From assembly GCF_040187885.1 (NCBI RefSeq), contig NZ_JBDPLH010000010.1:124001-188000 (forward strand): DNA of 64,000 nucleotides, given 5' to 3'. Shown here piece after piece: positions 24,720 to 33,407 of this stretch (within the stretch, counting starts at the first letter, position 1; each line of letters opens with the position of its first letter). Origin of the DNA: Roseateles_E cavernae. GTDB lineage: Bacteria; Pseudomonadota; Gammaproteobacteria; Burkholderiales; Burkholderiaceae_C. The translations under genes and the position numbers were made by a program. Under the pieces are notes generated by a model. It was not told the DNA's origin. It saw only the letters and a list, made by a program, of their open reading frames with translations, and did no database searches.

Positions 24720-24956
24720 GTGGCCAAGGACAGTACTAAAACGACCATCGAAGCAGATGGTCTGCGTTACCGCTCTAAAGCACCGGGTTCGCCGTTTGCG
24801 GCGACCTCCTCCTTCGGCGCGGCCACCATGTCGTGCTTTCTGTGCGGCAAGCATCGCCCTCGGGCGATGCTGAAATCCAAGAAGCTCCTCGGCAAGTCGC
24901 AGCCGGTCTGCGCGCCCAGCTGCAAGGAACTGGACGAGCAACTCAGCAAGGGCTGA
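24720..24956 (+). CDS. Small four-cysteine (zinc-ribbon-like) protein, copy A
   Basis: A 78-residue protein starting at GTG 24720 (MAKDSTKTTIEADGLRYRSK). It contains SCFLCGKHRP and VCAPSCKEL, two CxxC/CxxxC pairs about 24 residues apart that could bind zinc. It is a clear paralogue of the product at 25746: both share GLRYxSK, GSPF, SCFxCGKHRP, LxSKxxLG and VCxPxC. The two copies flank thymidine kinase on the opposite strand. Function unknown; the size and cysteine pattern suggest nucleic-acid or protein binding. Confidence 0.72.
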   Translation: MAKDSTKTTIEADGLRYRSKAPGSPFAATSSFGAATMSCFLCGKHRPRAMLKSKKLLGKSQPVCAPSCKELDEQLSKG

Positions 24957-24965
24957 GCCCGGCGC

Positions 24966-25529
24966 TCACGCCGTCAGCCGGAAGCAGCGCCCGCAGACCG
25001 CCCGGTAGCGGGCGTTGCCGCCGATCTCGACCTGCGCGCCCTCGGTGATGCGGCGGTTGTCGGCGTCGAGCCGCGCATTCATCGTCGCCTTGCGGCCGCA
25101 GTCGCAAATCGTCTTCATCTCGTCCATCTCGTCGGCCAGCGCCAGCAGCGCTGCCGAGCCGCTGAACAGCTCGCCGCGAAAATCGGTCCGCAAGCCGTAG
25201 CAGATCACCGGCACATTGTGGACATGGGCCAGTTCGTGCAGGGCCCAGACCTGGGCCTTGGCGAGGAACTGCGCCTCATCGACCAGCAGACAGGCCACGC
25301 CCGGCTGCGCCGCGTTCTCGGCCAGGAAGTCGGTCTCGGCGCCGAACAGCTCGGCCGCACGCTGCGGCCCCAGCCGCGAGGTCACGAAACCGCGCCCGTA
25401 GCGGTCATCCACCTGGGAGGTGAAGATGCGCACGCGGTGGCCGCGCTCCTCGTAGTTGTGCGCCACCTGCAGCAAGGCGGTGGACTTGCCGGCGTTCATC
25501 GCCGCATATCGGAAAAACAGTTTGGCCAT
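24966..25529 (-). CDS. tdk: Thymidine kinase
   Basis: A type II thymidine kinase, phosphorylating thymidine to dTMP in the salvage route. The chosen start at ATG 25529 gives MAKLFFRYAAMNAGKSTALL, placing the P-loop MNAGKST at residues 11-17 as in the family; 187 residues in total is the normal size. The catalytic/Mg segment LLVDEAQFLA (Asp-Glu), the lasso region with VPVICYGLRTDFRGELFSGS, and the zinc site CDCGRKATMNAR ... YRAVCGRCF are all present. It is flanked by two small zinc-type protein genes on the plus strand and is probably transcribed alone. Confidence 0.96.
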   Translation of the reverse strand: MAKLFFRYAAMNAGKSTALLQVAHNYEERGHRVRIFTSQVDDRYGRGFVTSRLGPQRAAELFGAETDFLAENAAQPGVACLLVDEAQFLAKAQVWALHELAHVHNVPVICYGLRTDFRGELFSGSAALLALADEMDEMKTICDCGRKATMNARLDADNRRITEGAQVEIGGNARYRAVCGRCFRLTA

Positions 25530-25745
25530 GACTCTCGCGTTCTGGGAGCGCCGATTGTCCCGAAATCCGCCCAGGCACCGCCGCCAATCGCACAGATATT
25601 GGTGGTTTATGACATCACCCCTGGGCAAGCGAGGTAGCCGCCGGGCCCGCCGGGCCCTACTATGTGCTGGAGGGTTGTGAGAAGTCAGAGGTAATCAAGC
25701 CAGGATCCATCATGGACCTGGCCGGCTTGGAGCGGGCCACCACAG

Positions 25746-25961
25746 ATGAGCAAAGACACCTACACCAGCGTCAGCGACAACGGGCTGCGCTATGAGTCCA
25801 AACTGGGCGGTTCGCCCTTCCTCGGCAGCGGTCACACACGCTCCTGCTTCAAATGCGGCAAACACCGCCCGCCCAGCAGCCTGCAATCCAAGCGTGTGCT
25901 GGGCCGCACCGAGCTGGTCTGCAAACCGGCCTGTGTCAAACCCAAAGATGACACGGCCTGA
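25746..25961 (+). CDS. Small four-cysteine (zinc-ribbon-like) protein, copy B
   Basis: A 71-residue protein (MSKDTYTSVSDNGLRYESKL) with SCFKCGKHRP and LVCKPACVK. It is a paralogue of the product at 24720, with the same spacing of the two cysteine pairs and the shared GLRY, SK, GSPF and SK-LG positions. It is basic, with no signal peptide, so probably cytoplasmic. The 216 bp before it hold no gene other than the tdk start. I do not recognise a named family. Confidence 0.72.
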   Translation: MSKDTYTSVSDNGLRYESKLGGSPFLGSGHTRSCFKCGKHRPPSSLQSKRVLGRTELVCKPACVKPKDDTA

Positions 25962-26041
25962 GACTTTTTGACGGCCGCGCCGCCCCGGTGCCGCGCCGGC
26001 CGCGCCTATCATCAGGGTCCACTTCGCCGACTCTTTTGCCC

Positions 26042-27685
26042 ATGGCCGCGCCGGACCCTGCCCTGCATGCCTTGCTGCGCTCGACGCAGGCCGCCTACAC
26101 GGCCGAGAACTGGGAGCAATGCCGTCAGCTGGCCGCCGAGCTGCTGAGCCACGCAACGGCTGCCGCCGATCTGCCGGCCGAGGCGCAGGCCCATGTCTGG
26201 CTGGCCCATGCGGCCCAGCGCCAGGGTGAGCACAACCTCGCCGCCGCCCATGCCGTCAGCGCGCTGACCCTGAGCCAGGGGCTGGACGACGCGCAGCTGC
26301 AGGCGCGCGCCCGGGTCGCGGCGGCACGGGTCAGCTGGAGCGTCGGCGACAACAACCAGGCCCTGGTCGATCTCGAAGAGGCGATGCGCTCGCTGGCCCA
26401 GGGTGGCGATAGCGAGCTGATGTTCGACGCCCACAACCAGCTGGGCATCGTCTATGGCGAGCTGGGCAATGACGAGGCCTCAATCGCCTGGCATCAGCGC
26501 GCGATGGCCCTGGCCGAGCACAGCGGCGTGCCGCGCATGCGCGCGATCTCGCGCACCAATCTGGCCGGGCGCGAGCTCGAACACGGCGAGACCCTGCTGA
26601 ACAAGCAGCAGACCGAAGCCGCGCGGGCCGCGCTGGAACGCTCGCTGGAACTCAATGAGCAGGCCTTGCAGATCGCCGTCGCGGCCGGCATGCAGCATGT
26701 GCAGGTGGTGATACGCAGCAACCAGGGCTCCGCGCTGGCCTTGCTGGGCCGCAGGCAAGAGGCCATCGAGGCCTTCGAGCTGCAGCTGCAGCTGGCGGCC
26801 GCGCGCAAGGACCAGGCCGGCAAGGTGCAGCGGGCCCAGTATCTGGCGCGCATGTACCGCGAGGCCGGCGAGCTGACGCTGGCGCGCCGGCTCGCCGCCG
26901 AGGGCCTGGAAATCGGCGAGGCGGCCAGCGCCAAGAGCCAGCTGGTGAGCTTGTACGAGCTGGCTTCGGCAATGGCCGAGCAGCAGCAGGAGTTCGCCGA
27001 GGCGCTGCGGCTTTACAAGCGCTTTCACGCGCTGCGTGGCGAGATGGCGCTGGACAGCGCCCAGCAGCGTGCCCGCGTGCTGTCGGTGCGGCTGGAGACT
27101 GAGCGCGCGCTGGCCGAGGCCGCGACGGCCCGCCAGAACGCCCAGGCCCTGCTGCAGGCCAATCGGGAGCTGACGCAGCAGGCCGAGGCCCTGGGCCGCG
27201 ACGCGATGGAAGACGCGCTGACCGGCCTGGCGAACCGGCGCCGCCTCGATGCCTATCTGAATCTGCGCCACGAGGCCGCGCGCCGTGCGGGCAGCGCGCT
27301 GTGCGTGGCCCTGATCGACCTCGACCATTTCAAGCGGGTCAACGACGCCTTCTCGCACAGCATCGGCGACCAGGTGCTGCGCCAGCTGAGTCGGCTGCTG
27401 CAGGCGCACTGCCGCAGCCAGGACCTGGCCGCCCGTTATGGCGGCGAGGAATTCCTGATCGCGCTGGACGGGGTCGGCCTGGACGACGCCGTGCTGATCT
27501 GCGAGCGCCTGCGCCAGGCCATCGCCACCCATGACTGGGCCCTGATCGCGCCCGGGCTGGCGGTCACGGCCAGCCTGGGCGTCTGCGATATCGCCCTGCA
27601 TCCGCAGTGGAGCGCCGGCATGAAACAGGCCGACACCCTGCTCTACCGGGCCAAGCAAAGTGGTCGCAACCGCGTTTGCGCCTGA
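26042..27685 (+). CDS. TPR-GGDEF diguanylate cyclase
   Basis: A 547-residue cytoplasmic protein that should make cyclic di-GMP. About 350 residues of TPR-like helical repeats (e.g. LGIVYGELGNDEASIAWHQR) lead through a coiled coil (ARVLSVRLETERALAEAATA) into a GGDEF domain at about 395-547. The catalytic loop is GGEEF at 467-471 (RYGGEEFLIAL), the substrate region DALTGLANRRRLD is intact, and an RxxD inhibitory site (RSQD) lies five residues before the loop, so product inhibition is likely. ATG 26042 is chosen because it begins a family-like MAAPDPALHALL. It is related to the TPR-only gene at 23428. The TPR part may bind a partner that controls activity. Confidence 0.92.
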   Translation: MAAPDPALHALLRSTQAAYTAENWEQCRQLAAELLSHATAAADLPAEAQAHVWLAHAAQRQGEHNLAAAHAVSALTLSQGLDDAQLQARARVAAARVSWSVGDNNQALVDLEEAMRSLAQGGDSELMFDAHNQLGIVYGELGNDEASIAWHQRAMALAEHSGVPRMRAISRTNLAGRELEHGETLLNKQQTEAARAALERSLELNEQALQIAVAAGMQHVQVVIRSNQGSALALLGRRQEAIEAFELQLQLAAARKDQAGKVQRAQYLARMYREAGELTLARRLAAEGLEIGEAASAKSQLVSLYELASAMAEQQQEFAEALRLYKRFHALRGEMALDSAQQRARVLSVRLETERALAEAATARQNAQALLQANRELTQQAEALGRDAMEDALTGLANRRRLDAYLNLRHEAARRAGSALCVALIDLDHFKRVNDAFSHSIGDQVLRQLSRLLQAHCRSQDLAARYGGEEFLIALDGVGLDDAVLICERLRQAIATHDWALIAPGLAVTASLGVCDIALHPQWSAGMKQADTLLYRAKQSGRNRVCA

Positions 27686-27739
27686 GCGGCCGCGCAGCAG
27701 GCACAATCCAGCCCTTTCCTGTTGATTGCTGACCGCTCT

Positions 27740-28396
27740 ATGTCGTCCACCCCGTCACCTCAGCCCGCCGAAGCCGGCGCCATGTCCCCGGCCGCCTGCG
27801 CCCAGGCGCTGAAGGCCCAGTTCCCGGCGCTGTTCGACGGTCCGGTCAAGCCGCTGAAGCTGCGCATCCAGGCCGACATCCAGGAGCGCGCGCCGGGCCA
27901 GTTCAGCAAGCAGCTGCTGTCGGCCTTTCTGCGCCGCTATACCGGCGGCACCGCCTATCTGATCGCGCTGAGCAAGGCCAAGCACCGTTTCGACCTCGAC
28001 GGCCAGCCGGCCGGCGACCTGGCCGACGAGCACCGCGAGGCCGCCGTCACCGAGCTGGCGCGCCGCCGCAGCCTCAATGACGAGCGCCGCGAGCTCGAGC
28101 TGCAGCAGCGCCGCAACCGCGCCGGCCTGCTGCACGACTTCCAGATCACCACGCTGACCCGCGCCAACTTCTGCGCGCTCAAGGGCGTGGCCGACGAGGA
28201 GCTGGACGGGCTGCTGGAGATTGCCAAGCAAGAGGCCATCGAAGACCAGGCGCGGCGCGCCAATCGTTCCGAGGGTCGCCCCGAGGCTCGCCCCGGCCAA
28301 CGCCCGGATCAGCGTCCGAACCAACGCCCCGGCGACCGCCGTGGGCCGCCGCGTGGCGACCGTCCGCGCGGCCCGCGCACCGACAAGAGCTCTTGA
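27740..28396 (+). CDS. ProQ/FinO-domain RNA chaperone
   Basis: A 218-residue RNA-binding protein. The ProQ/FinO domain spans about residues 15-115 (ALKAQFPALFDGPVKPLKLR; LSAFLRRYTGGTAYLIALSK; RFDLDGQPAGDLADEHREAA), and the C-terminal tail is basic and repetitive (RPEARPGQRPDQRPNQRPGD), as in proteins that use a disordered arm for RNA contact. Such proteins bind structured small RNAs and mRNA 3-prime ends. I start at ATG 27740 (MSSTPSPQPAEAG); a TTG 18 bp upstream is also open. It follows the diguanylate cyclase by 54 bp and could share its transcript. Confidence 0.9.
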   Translation: MSSTPSPQPAEAGAMSPAACAQALKAQFPALFDGPVKPLKLRIQADIQERAPGQFSKQLLSAFLRRYTGGTAYLIALSKAKHRFDLDGQPAGDLADEHREAAVTELARRRSLNDERRELELQQRRNRAGLLHDFQITTLTRANFCALKGVADEELDGLLEIAKQEAIEDQARRANRSEGRPEARPGQRPDQRPNQRPGDRRGPPRGDRPRGPRTDKSS

Positions 28397-28402
28397 GCGC
28401 GC

Positions 28403-29020
28403 TTAGCTGGCGTACTTGATCGTGCAGCCGTAGGCCGTCGAGTTCGGCCGGCTGACCGGCTTGCCGGCCAGGACCTCGCCCAGGGCCTGGCTGACGTAGT
28501 TGGTCGCGGTCTTGATGTCGGCCGGATTGGCCGTAGGCTTGCTGTCGATCGCGCCAGCATAGACCAGGGTGCCGGCCGGATCGATCACATACAGATGCGG
28601 CGTCGTGCGGGCGCCGTAGGCGCGCCCGAGCTTGCCGTCGTCATCCATCAAGGTGGCCTTCGGCACCGCCTGCTTGCTGGTCAGCCAGGCCTCGAGCTGC
28701 GGCGGCGGCAGATAGTCGCTGGCCGATTTGGCGGTCGAGCTGACCGCCAGCCAGACCACGCCCTTGTCGGCCGCGCTCTTCTGCGTGGCCGGCATATTGC
28801 CGCTGTCGTAATGCTTCTTGACGAAGGGGCAGCCGGGGTTGACCCATTCCAGCACCACATGCTTGCCCTTGTAGTCGGCCAGGCTGACCGTCTTGCCCTG
28901 GCTGTCGCTGATGCTGAAGGCCGGCGCCGGCTGGCCGACCACGGCCGTGGCCTGGGCCAGCGAGGCGCCTGCCAGCAGCAGGGCGGAGATCCAGGTCTTC
29001 TTCGACATCGTCATCATCAT
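28403..29020 (-). CDS. Exported thioredoxin-like redoxin (AhpC/TSA fold)
   Basis: A 205-residue protein with an N-terminal signal peptide (SKKTWISALLLAGASLAQAT) and a thioredoxin/peroxiredoxin fold: VGQPAPAFSISDSQGKTVSL, HVVLEWVNPGCPFVKKHYDS, ARTTPHLYVIDPAGTLVYAG. The active site has a single Cys in GCPFV rather than CxxC, with another Cys close to the C-terminus (YGCTIKYAS). Proteins of this type are common in Proteobacteria and are usually called redoxin family or thioredoxin family. It directly follows the DsbD-like gene in the same operon (37 bp gap), and DsbD could be its electron donor in the periplasm. Confidence 0.87.
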   Translation of the reverse strand: MMMTMSKKTWISALLLAGASLAQATAVVGQPAPAFSISDSQGKTVSLADYKGKHVVLEWVNPGCPFVKKHYDSGNMPATQKSAADKGVVWLAVSSTAKSASDYLPPPQLEAWLTSKQAVPKATLMDDDGKLGRAYGARTTPHLYVIDPAGTLVYAGAIDSKPTANPADIKTATNYVSQALGEVLAGKPVSRPNSTAYGCTIKYAS

Positions 29021-29057
29021 GCAAACCTCCAGGGTAGGTTGAGGGTCGGAGCAAAGA

Positions 29058-31154
29058 TCAGAGAGACAGGGCTTCGCGCACCGAGGCGAGGCTGAGGATC
29101 TCGGGCAGCAGCTGCGGCGCGGCCGCGCCCGGCAGATAGACGGCGTAGACCGGCACGCCGCTGCGACCCAGGCTGCGCAGCGCCTGCGTGATCGCGGCGT
29201 CGCGGCGGGTCCAGTCGGCGCGCAGCAGCAGCACGTTCTTGGCCCGCATATCGGCCAGCAGCTGGCTGTCGGCCAGGGTGCTGCGCTTGTTGAACTGGCA
29301 GGTCACGCACCAGGCGGCGGTGAAGTCCACCAGCACCGGCTGGCCGGCCGCCTGCGCGGCCTGCACCCGCTCCGGCGACCAGGCCTGCCAGCCCTGGGCA
29401 GACGACTCGGCCGAGGCGGCAGGCGGCGGCTCGCGCAGCGCCGGCCAGGCCCACAGCACGGTGGCAGCCACCAGGGCCAGCGACAGCGTGCCGAGGATCT
29501 GACGGCCACGCCGCGCCAGGTCCGGCGCGCTGAACACCCAGGCCGCCAGCGCCAGCGCCAGCAGCACGCCCAGCAGGGCCACTGCACCGTCGATGCCGAC
29601 CTGCTGGCCCAGCACCCACAGCAGCCACAGCACGGTGGCAAACATCGGGAAGGCCATCAGCACCTTGAAATGCCGCATCCAGGCCCCCGGCCGCGGCAGC
29701 GCACGCGCCAGGCCCGGCCACAGGCTGGCGGCCAGATAGGGCGCGGCCATGCCCAGGCCCAGCGCGGCAAACACGGCCAGCGCCTGCCAGGTCGGCAGGG
29801 TCAGCGCCGCGCCCAGCGCCACGCCCATGAAGGGCGCGGTGCAGGGCGAGGCCACGGCCACCGCCAGCACGCCGGTCAGGCCATGGTCCAGCACCGGGTT
29901 GGCAGCGCGCAGGCCGGCCAGATTGCCCGGCAGCACGGCGCGGAACTCAAACACGCCCAGCAGGTTCAGCCCGATCACACCGAACAGCAGGGCCAGCGCG
30001 GCGACAAAGCCGGGCGACTGCAGCTGAAAGCCCCAGCCCAGCTGGGCCCCGCCGGCGCGCAGCGCCAGCAGCAGGCCGGCCAGCGCCAGAAAGCTCAGCA
30101 CCACGCCGGCCGTGTAGGCCAGGCCCCCGGCCACCAGCACCCGCCGATCCGTCGCATGCTGGGCAAAACCCAGCACCTTCAGCGACAGCACCGGGAACAC
30201 GCAAGGCATCAGGTTCAGCAGCAGGCCGCCGGCAAAGGCCAGCAGCAGCGCCAGGCCGACCGACTGGGGTGGCTCTTCGACCAGCGCCGTGACCGGCTGC
30301 AGCGCCGGCGCCGGCGCGGCGGCCACGCCGGCCGGCCAGGCCGCGACGGCATAGGCCAGGCGCGCGCCGGGTTCACCGGCCGGACGCAGCACCAGTTGCA
30401 GGGCCGCCGGGCTTTCGCTGCGCTGGGCCGACAGCGGCAGGCGCAGCTTCAGCACTTCGCCCTCCCATTGCAGGGTCGGCGCGGCGGCATGGTCGAACAC
30501 ACCGGCCTCCTCGGGGAAGGCTTGCAACTCGCGGCCGCGCCAGGCGGCCGGCAGACCGTCGATGCGCAAGGCCAGCTGCGGCCCCTCGACTGCGGCCGCG
30601 ATGCGGGCCTGCAGCGCCTGCGGCAGGCCGGCGCGGGCGCGCTCGAACTGCGCCGCATGGCCGGCGGTCGCGGCGGCGGCCGGCAGGTCCAGCGAAAACT
30701 CGCCCGACTCCGGAATGCACACCTCCTTGCAGACCAGCCAGTCGGCCAGCATCTGCAGCTTCAGGCTGCCGCCCTTGAACTCGGGGCCTATGGTCAGCGG
30801 CACGGCCAGCAGCAACTCGCCCTCGTAGCCGTAATTGACCAGCGGGCCGACCGGCAGGCGCTGCGGCGTCGGCCACTGGATCTCGCCGACCGTGACACCG
30901 GCCGGCAGCTGCCAGTCCATCCGCGTCGGCAGGCCGGAATCGCCGGGATTGCGCCAGTAGGTGTGCCAATGCGGCTGATGCTTGATCAAGAGGCCCAGCC
31001 AGGCCGGCTTGCCGGGCTCCAGGCCCTCGGGCGCATGGGCCACCAGTTCGGCGCGCACCTGCTCGGTGGTGACGACGGCCCCTTGGGCGGCGGCCAGCAG
31101 GGGCAACAAGCTCAGGGCGAGCCAGGACAACAAAAGACGGACGACAAGAATCAT
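29058..31154 (-). CDS. DsbD/ScsB-like thiol:disulfide interchange protein
   Basis: A 698-residue inner-membrane reductant conduit. From ATG 31154 it has a signal segment (MILVVRLLLSWLALSLLPLL), a periplasmic N-terminal domain with a Cys pair in ADWLVCKEVCIPES, a membrane block of eight helices with the paired cysteines LMPCVFPVLSLKVLG and VASPCTAPFMGVALG, and a C-terminal thioredoxin domain with WCVTCQFNKRS. It moves electrons from cytoplasmic thioredoxin to periplasmic partners, probably including the redoxin encoded next. The N-terminal domain is larger than in classical DsbD, nearer the ScsB type. The longer frame from 31256 lacks a signal peptide and is rejected. Confidence 0.92.
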   Translation of the reverse strand: MILVVRLLLSWLALSLLPLLAAAQGAVVTTEQVRAELVAHAPEGLEPGKPAWLGLLIKHQPHWHTYWRNPGDSGLPTRMDWQLPAGVTVGEIQWPTPQRLPVGPLVNYGYEGELLLAVPLTIGPEFKGGSLKLQMLADWLVCKEVCIPESGEFSLDLPAAAATAGHAAQFERARAGLPQALQARIAAAVEGPQLALRIDGLPAAWRGRELQAFPEEAGVFDHAAAPTLQWEGEVLKLRLPLSAQRSESPAALQLVLRPAGEPGARLAYAVAAWPAGVAAAPAPALQPVTALVEEPPQSVGLALLLAFAGGLLLNLMPCVFPVLSLKVLGFAQHATDRRVLVAGGLAYTAGVVLSFLALAGLLLALRAGGAQLGWGFQLQSPGFVAALALLFGVIGLNLLGVFEFRAVLPGNLAGLRAANPVLDHGLTGVLAVAVASPCTAPFMGVALGAALTLPTWQALAVFAALGLGMAAPYLAASLWPGLARALPRPGAWMRHFKVLMAFPMFATVLWLLWVLGQQVGIDGAVALLGVLLALALAAWVFSAPDLARRGRQILGTLSLALVAATVLWAWPALREPPPAASAESSAQGWQAWSPERVQAAQAAGQPVLVDFTAAWCVTCQFNKRSTLADSQLLADMRAKNVLLLRADWTRRDAAITQALRSLGRSGVPVYAVYLPGAAAPQLLPEILSLASVREALSL

Positions 31155-31270
31155 GCGGGTCTGCCGGAGCGCCGGGAAATGGCCCTGCACTCTAGGGGAT
31201 GACGGAAGACCCTGAGTATCGGTGAGCTTCTCGATGCGCTTGTGACGCCCCGCCAAGCCGCTTTGCGCGC

Positions 31271-31280
31271 TATGCGCATA
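31271..31280. promoter_or_regulatory. TATGCGCATA palindrome upstream of a lone binding-protein gene
   Basis: A perfect 10-bp palindrome lies in the 200-bp spacer between the divergent dsbD-like gene and the peptide-type binding protein, followed by an AT-richer patch and a related GCATTGCGCGCATGC stretch (31290-31304). It could be an operator. Nothing else in the spacer stands out. Confidence 0.25.
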
Positions 31281-31354
31281 AGCAAATAGGCATTGCGCGC
31301 ATGCGGACCGGCGGCTCTGCGTAGACTGGCTGACCGATATTCATAGGAGCTGTG

Positions 31355-32929
31355 TTGACCAAGAAGACCTTGCTGGCGCTGAGCCTGCTGAGCGCCGCCC
31401 TGCTGTCCCAGGCCCAGACCCTGCGCTGGGCCGGCGCCGGCGATCCGCTGACCCTGGATCCCTATGCACAGAACGAGTCGCTGACCAATGTGTTCAACGG
31501 CCAGGTCTATGAGTTCCTGATCGCGCGCGACAAGCAGCTGACCCTGGTGCCCCAGCTGGCCACCGAATGGAAGCAGAACGGCCCGCTGAAGTGGACCTTC
31601 AAGCTGCGCCCCGGCGTCAAGTTCCATGACGGCCGCGCGCTGACGGCCGACGATGTGGTGTTCTCGCTGGAGCGGGCCAAGCAGCCCAGCTCGCAGATCG
31701 CCGTCTACGCCAATGCGCTGGGCACGGCGCGCAAGATCGACGAGCTGACCGTCGAGTTCAACCTGCCCAAGGTCAACCCGATCTTTCTGGAGCACATCAA
31801 CACGCTCTACATCATGAGCAAGGGCTGGGCCGAGGCCAACAAGGCCACCAAGACCCAGGACTTCGCGAACAAGGAAGAGAGCTACGCCGCCTTCAACACC
31901 AATGGCACCGGCCCCTTCCAGCTGGTCAGCCGCGCGCCGGACAACAAGACGGTCTACAAGCGCAACCCGGCCTACTGGGGCAAGATCGAGGGCAATGTGC
32001 AGGAGATCGTCTACACGCCGATCAAGAGCGACGCGACCCGCACCGCCGCCCTGGTCTCGGGCGAGGTCGACTTCGTGCTCGACCCCTCGCCGCGCGATCT
32101 GGAGAAGCTGGCCGTCACCCCCGGCGTCAAGGTCATCAACGGCCCCGAGAACCGCATCATCTTTCTCGGCCTGGACCAGGGCCGCGACGAGCTGCTCTAC
32201 AGCAGCGTCAAGGGCAAGAACCCGCTGAAGGACCAGCGCGTGCGCCGCGCGCTCTACCAGGCCATCGACATCGAGACCATCAAGACCAAGCTGATGAACG
32301 GCCAGGCCGCGCCCACCGGCGCCGTCGTGCCCTCGCCGCTGGGCAGCTTCAACGACCCCGAGATCGAGCGCCGCCTGCCCTTTGACGCCGAGGCCGCGAA
32401 GAAGCTGCTGGCCGAGGCCGGCTATCCGCAGGGCTTTGAGGTGCAGCTCGATTGCCCGAATAACCGCTACGTCAACGACGAGCGCATCTGCGTGACCCTG
32501 GCCTCGCAATGGGCCAAGATCGGCATCAAGACCAAGGTACTGGCCCAACCGAAGGCGCAGTTCTTCAACAAGGTCGAGAAGCTCGACACCTCGATCTATC
32601 TGTTCGGCTGGGGCGGCTCGATCACCGACCCCGAGAGCATCTTCACCTCGCACTACCGCAACCGCGGCGAGAAGGGCGTCGGCGAGTACAACCGCGGCAA
32701 CTTCAAGGACGACGAACTCGACGCGCTGGCCGCCGCCTCCAGCGTCGAGCCCGATGCCGACAAGCGCAAGGCCCTGATCAAGCAGGTCTTCAAGCGCCAG
32801 GCCGAGCAGGTCCACTACATCCCGCTGCACCGCCAGTTCATCCCGTGGGCCGCGCGCAGCCATGTCGCGGTGGTGCACCGCCCCGACAACTGGCTGGAGG
32901 TGCGCTGGGTGACGGTGGGCGCAAAGTAA
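31355..32929 (+). CDS. Family 5 extracellular solute-binding protein (DppA/OppA type), solitary
   Basis: A 524-residue periplasmic binding protein of the peptide/nickel ABC family: signal peptide (TKKTLLALSLLSAALLSQAQ), then TLRWAGAGDPLTLDPYAQNE, LRPGVKFHDGRALTADDVVF (the family signature), NGTGPFQLVSR, and RALYQAIDIETI. AGGAG at 31345-31349 is only two bases from GTG 31352 but five bases from TTG 31355, so I favour the TTG start. No permease or ATPase gene adjoins, so it must serve a transporter encoded elsewhere. The substrate could be a peptide, haem, or a sugar oligomer. A thioesterase gene follows after 56 bp. Confidence 0.9.
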   Translation: MTKKTLLALSLLSAALLSQAQTLRWAGAGDPLTLDPYAQNESLTNVFNGQVYEFLIARDKQLTLVPQLATEWKQNGPLKWTFKLRPGVKFHDGRALTADDVVFSLERAKQPSSQIAVYANALGTARKIDELTVEFNLPKVNPIFLEHINTLYIMSKGWAEANKATKTQDFANKEESYAAFNTNGTGPFQLVSRAPDNKTVYKRNPAYWGKIEGNVQEIVYTPIKSDATRTAALVSGEVDFVLDPSPRDLEKLAVTPGVKVINGPENRIIFLGLDQGRDELLYSSVKGKNPLKDQRVRRALYQAIDIETIKTKLMNGQAAPTGAVVPSPLGSFNDPEIERRLPFDAEAAKKLLAEAGYPQGFEVQLDCPNNRYVNDERICVTLASQWAKIGIKTKVLAQPKAQFFNKVEKLDTSIYLFGWGGSITDPESIFTSHYRNRGEKGVGEYNRGNFKDDELDALAAASSVEPDADKRKALIKQVFKRQAEQVHYIPLHRQFIPWAARSHVAVVHRPDNWLEVRWVTVGAK

Positions 32930-32985
32930 AAAGACCGGTCGGGCGGCACAATGGCGGTCCCGACCGCCCACAGGATCACCCTAAG

Positions 32986-33402
32986 ATGACGCCCACCCCC
33001 GAGCAGTTCAATCAACGCGGCGAAGGCAAGCTGCCCGGCCATCTGGGCATCGTGATCACCGCCATCGCGCCGGGCGCGGTCAGCGCCGAGCTGGCCGTGG
33101 CCCCGCACCTGATGGCGCCCAACGGCTATCTGCATGCCGGCAGCCTCGTGACCCTGGCCGACACCGCCTGCGGCTATGGCTGCATCGCCAGCCTGCCCGA
33201 GGGCGCACAGAACTTCACCACCGTCGAGCTGAAGTCCAACCATCTGGGCACGGCGCGCGAGGGCATGCTGGACTGCCAGGCCACCGGCTTGCACCTGGGC
33301 CGCACAACCCAGGTCTGGGACGCCGTCGTCAAGCATCGCGACAGCGGCAAGACCCTGGCGGTCTTCCGCTGCACGCAGATGATTCTCTACCCCAAGGCCT
33401 GA
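32986..33402 (+). CDS. PaaI-family hotdog thioesterase
   Basis: A 138-residue single hotdog-fold thioesterase. The catalytic region is HLMAPNGYLHAGSLVTLADT (about residues 41-60), in which the Asn-Gly and the His-Ala-Gly-Gly-like turn are typical of PaaI, and the central strand reads FTTVELKSNHLGTAREG. It would hydrolyse an acyl- or aryl-CoA. The start at ATG 32986 removes a long upstream frame that shadows the binding-protein gene. It ends 5 bp from the converging DUF3616 gene. No pathway is implied by its neighbours. Confidence 0.88.
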   Translation: MTPTPEQFNQRGEGKLPGHLGIVITAIAPGAVSAELAVAPHLMAPNGYLHAGSLVTLADTACGYGCIASLPEGAQNFTTVELKSNHLGTAREGMLDCQATGLHLGRTTQVWDAVVKHRDSGKTLAVFRCTQMILYPKA

Positions 33403-33407
33403 GCGGT

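Noticed and set aside
31151..32971. 606-codon minus-strand frame opposite the family 5 binding protein
   Set aside because: It lacks any family motif and would overlap the dsbD promoter; the plus-strand protein is clear.
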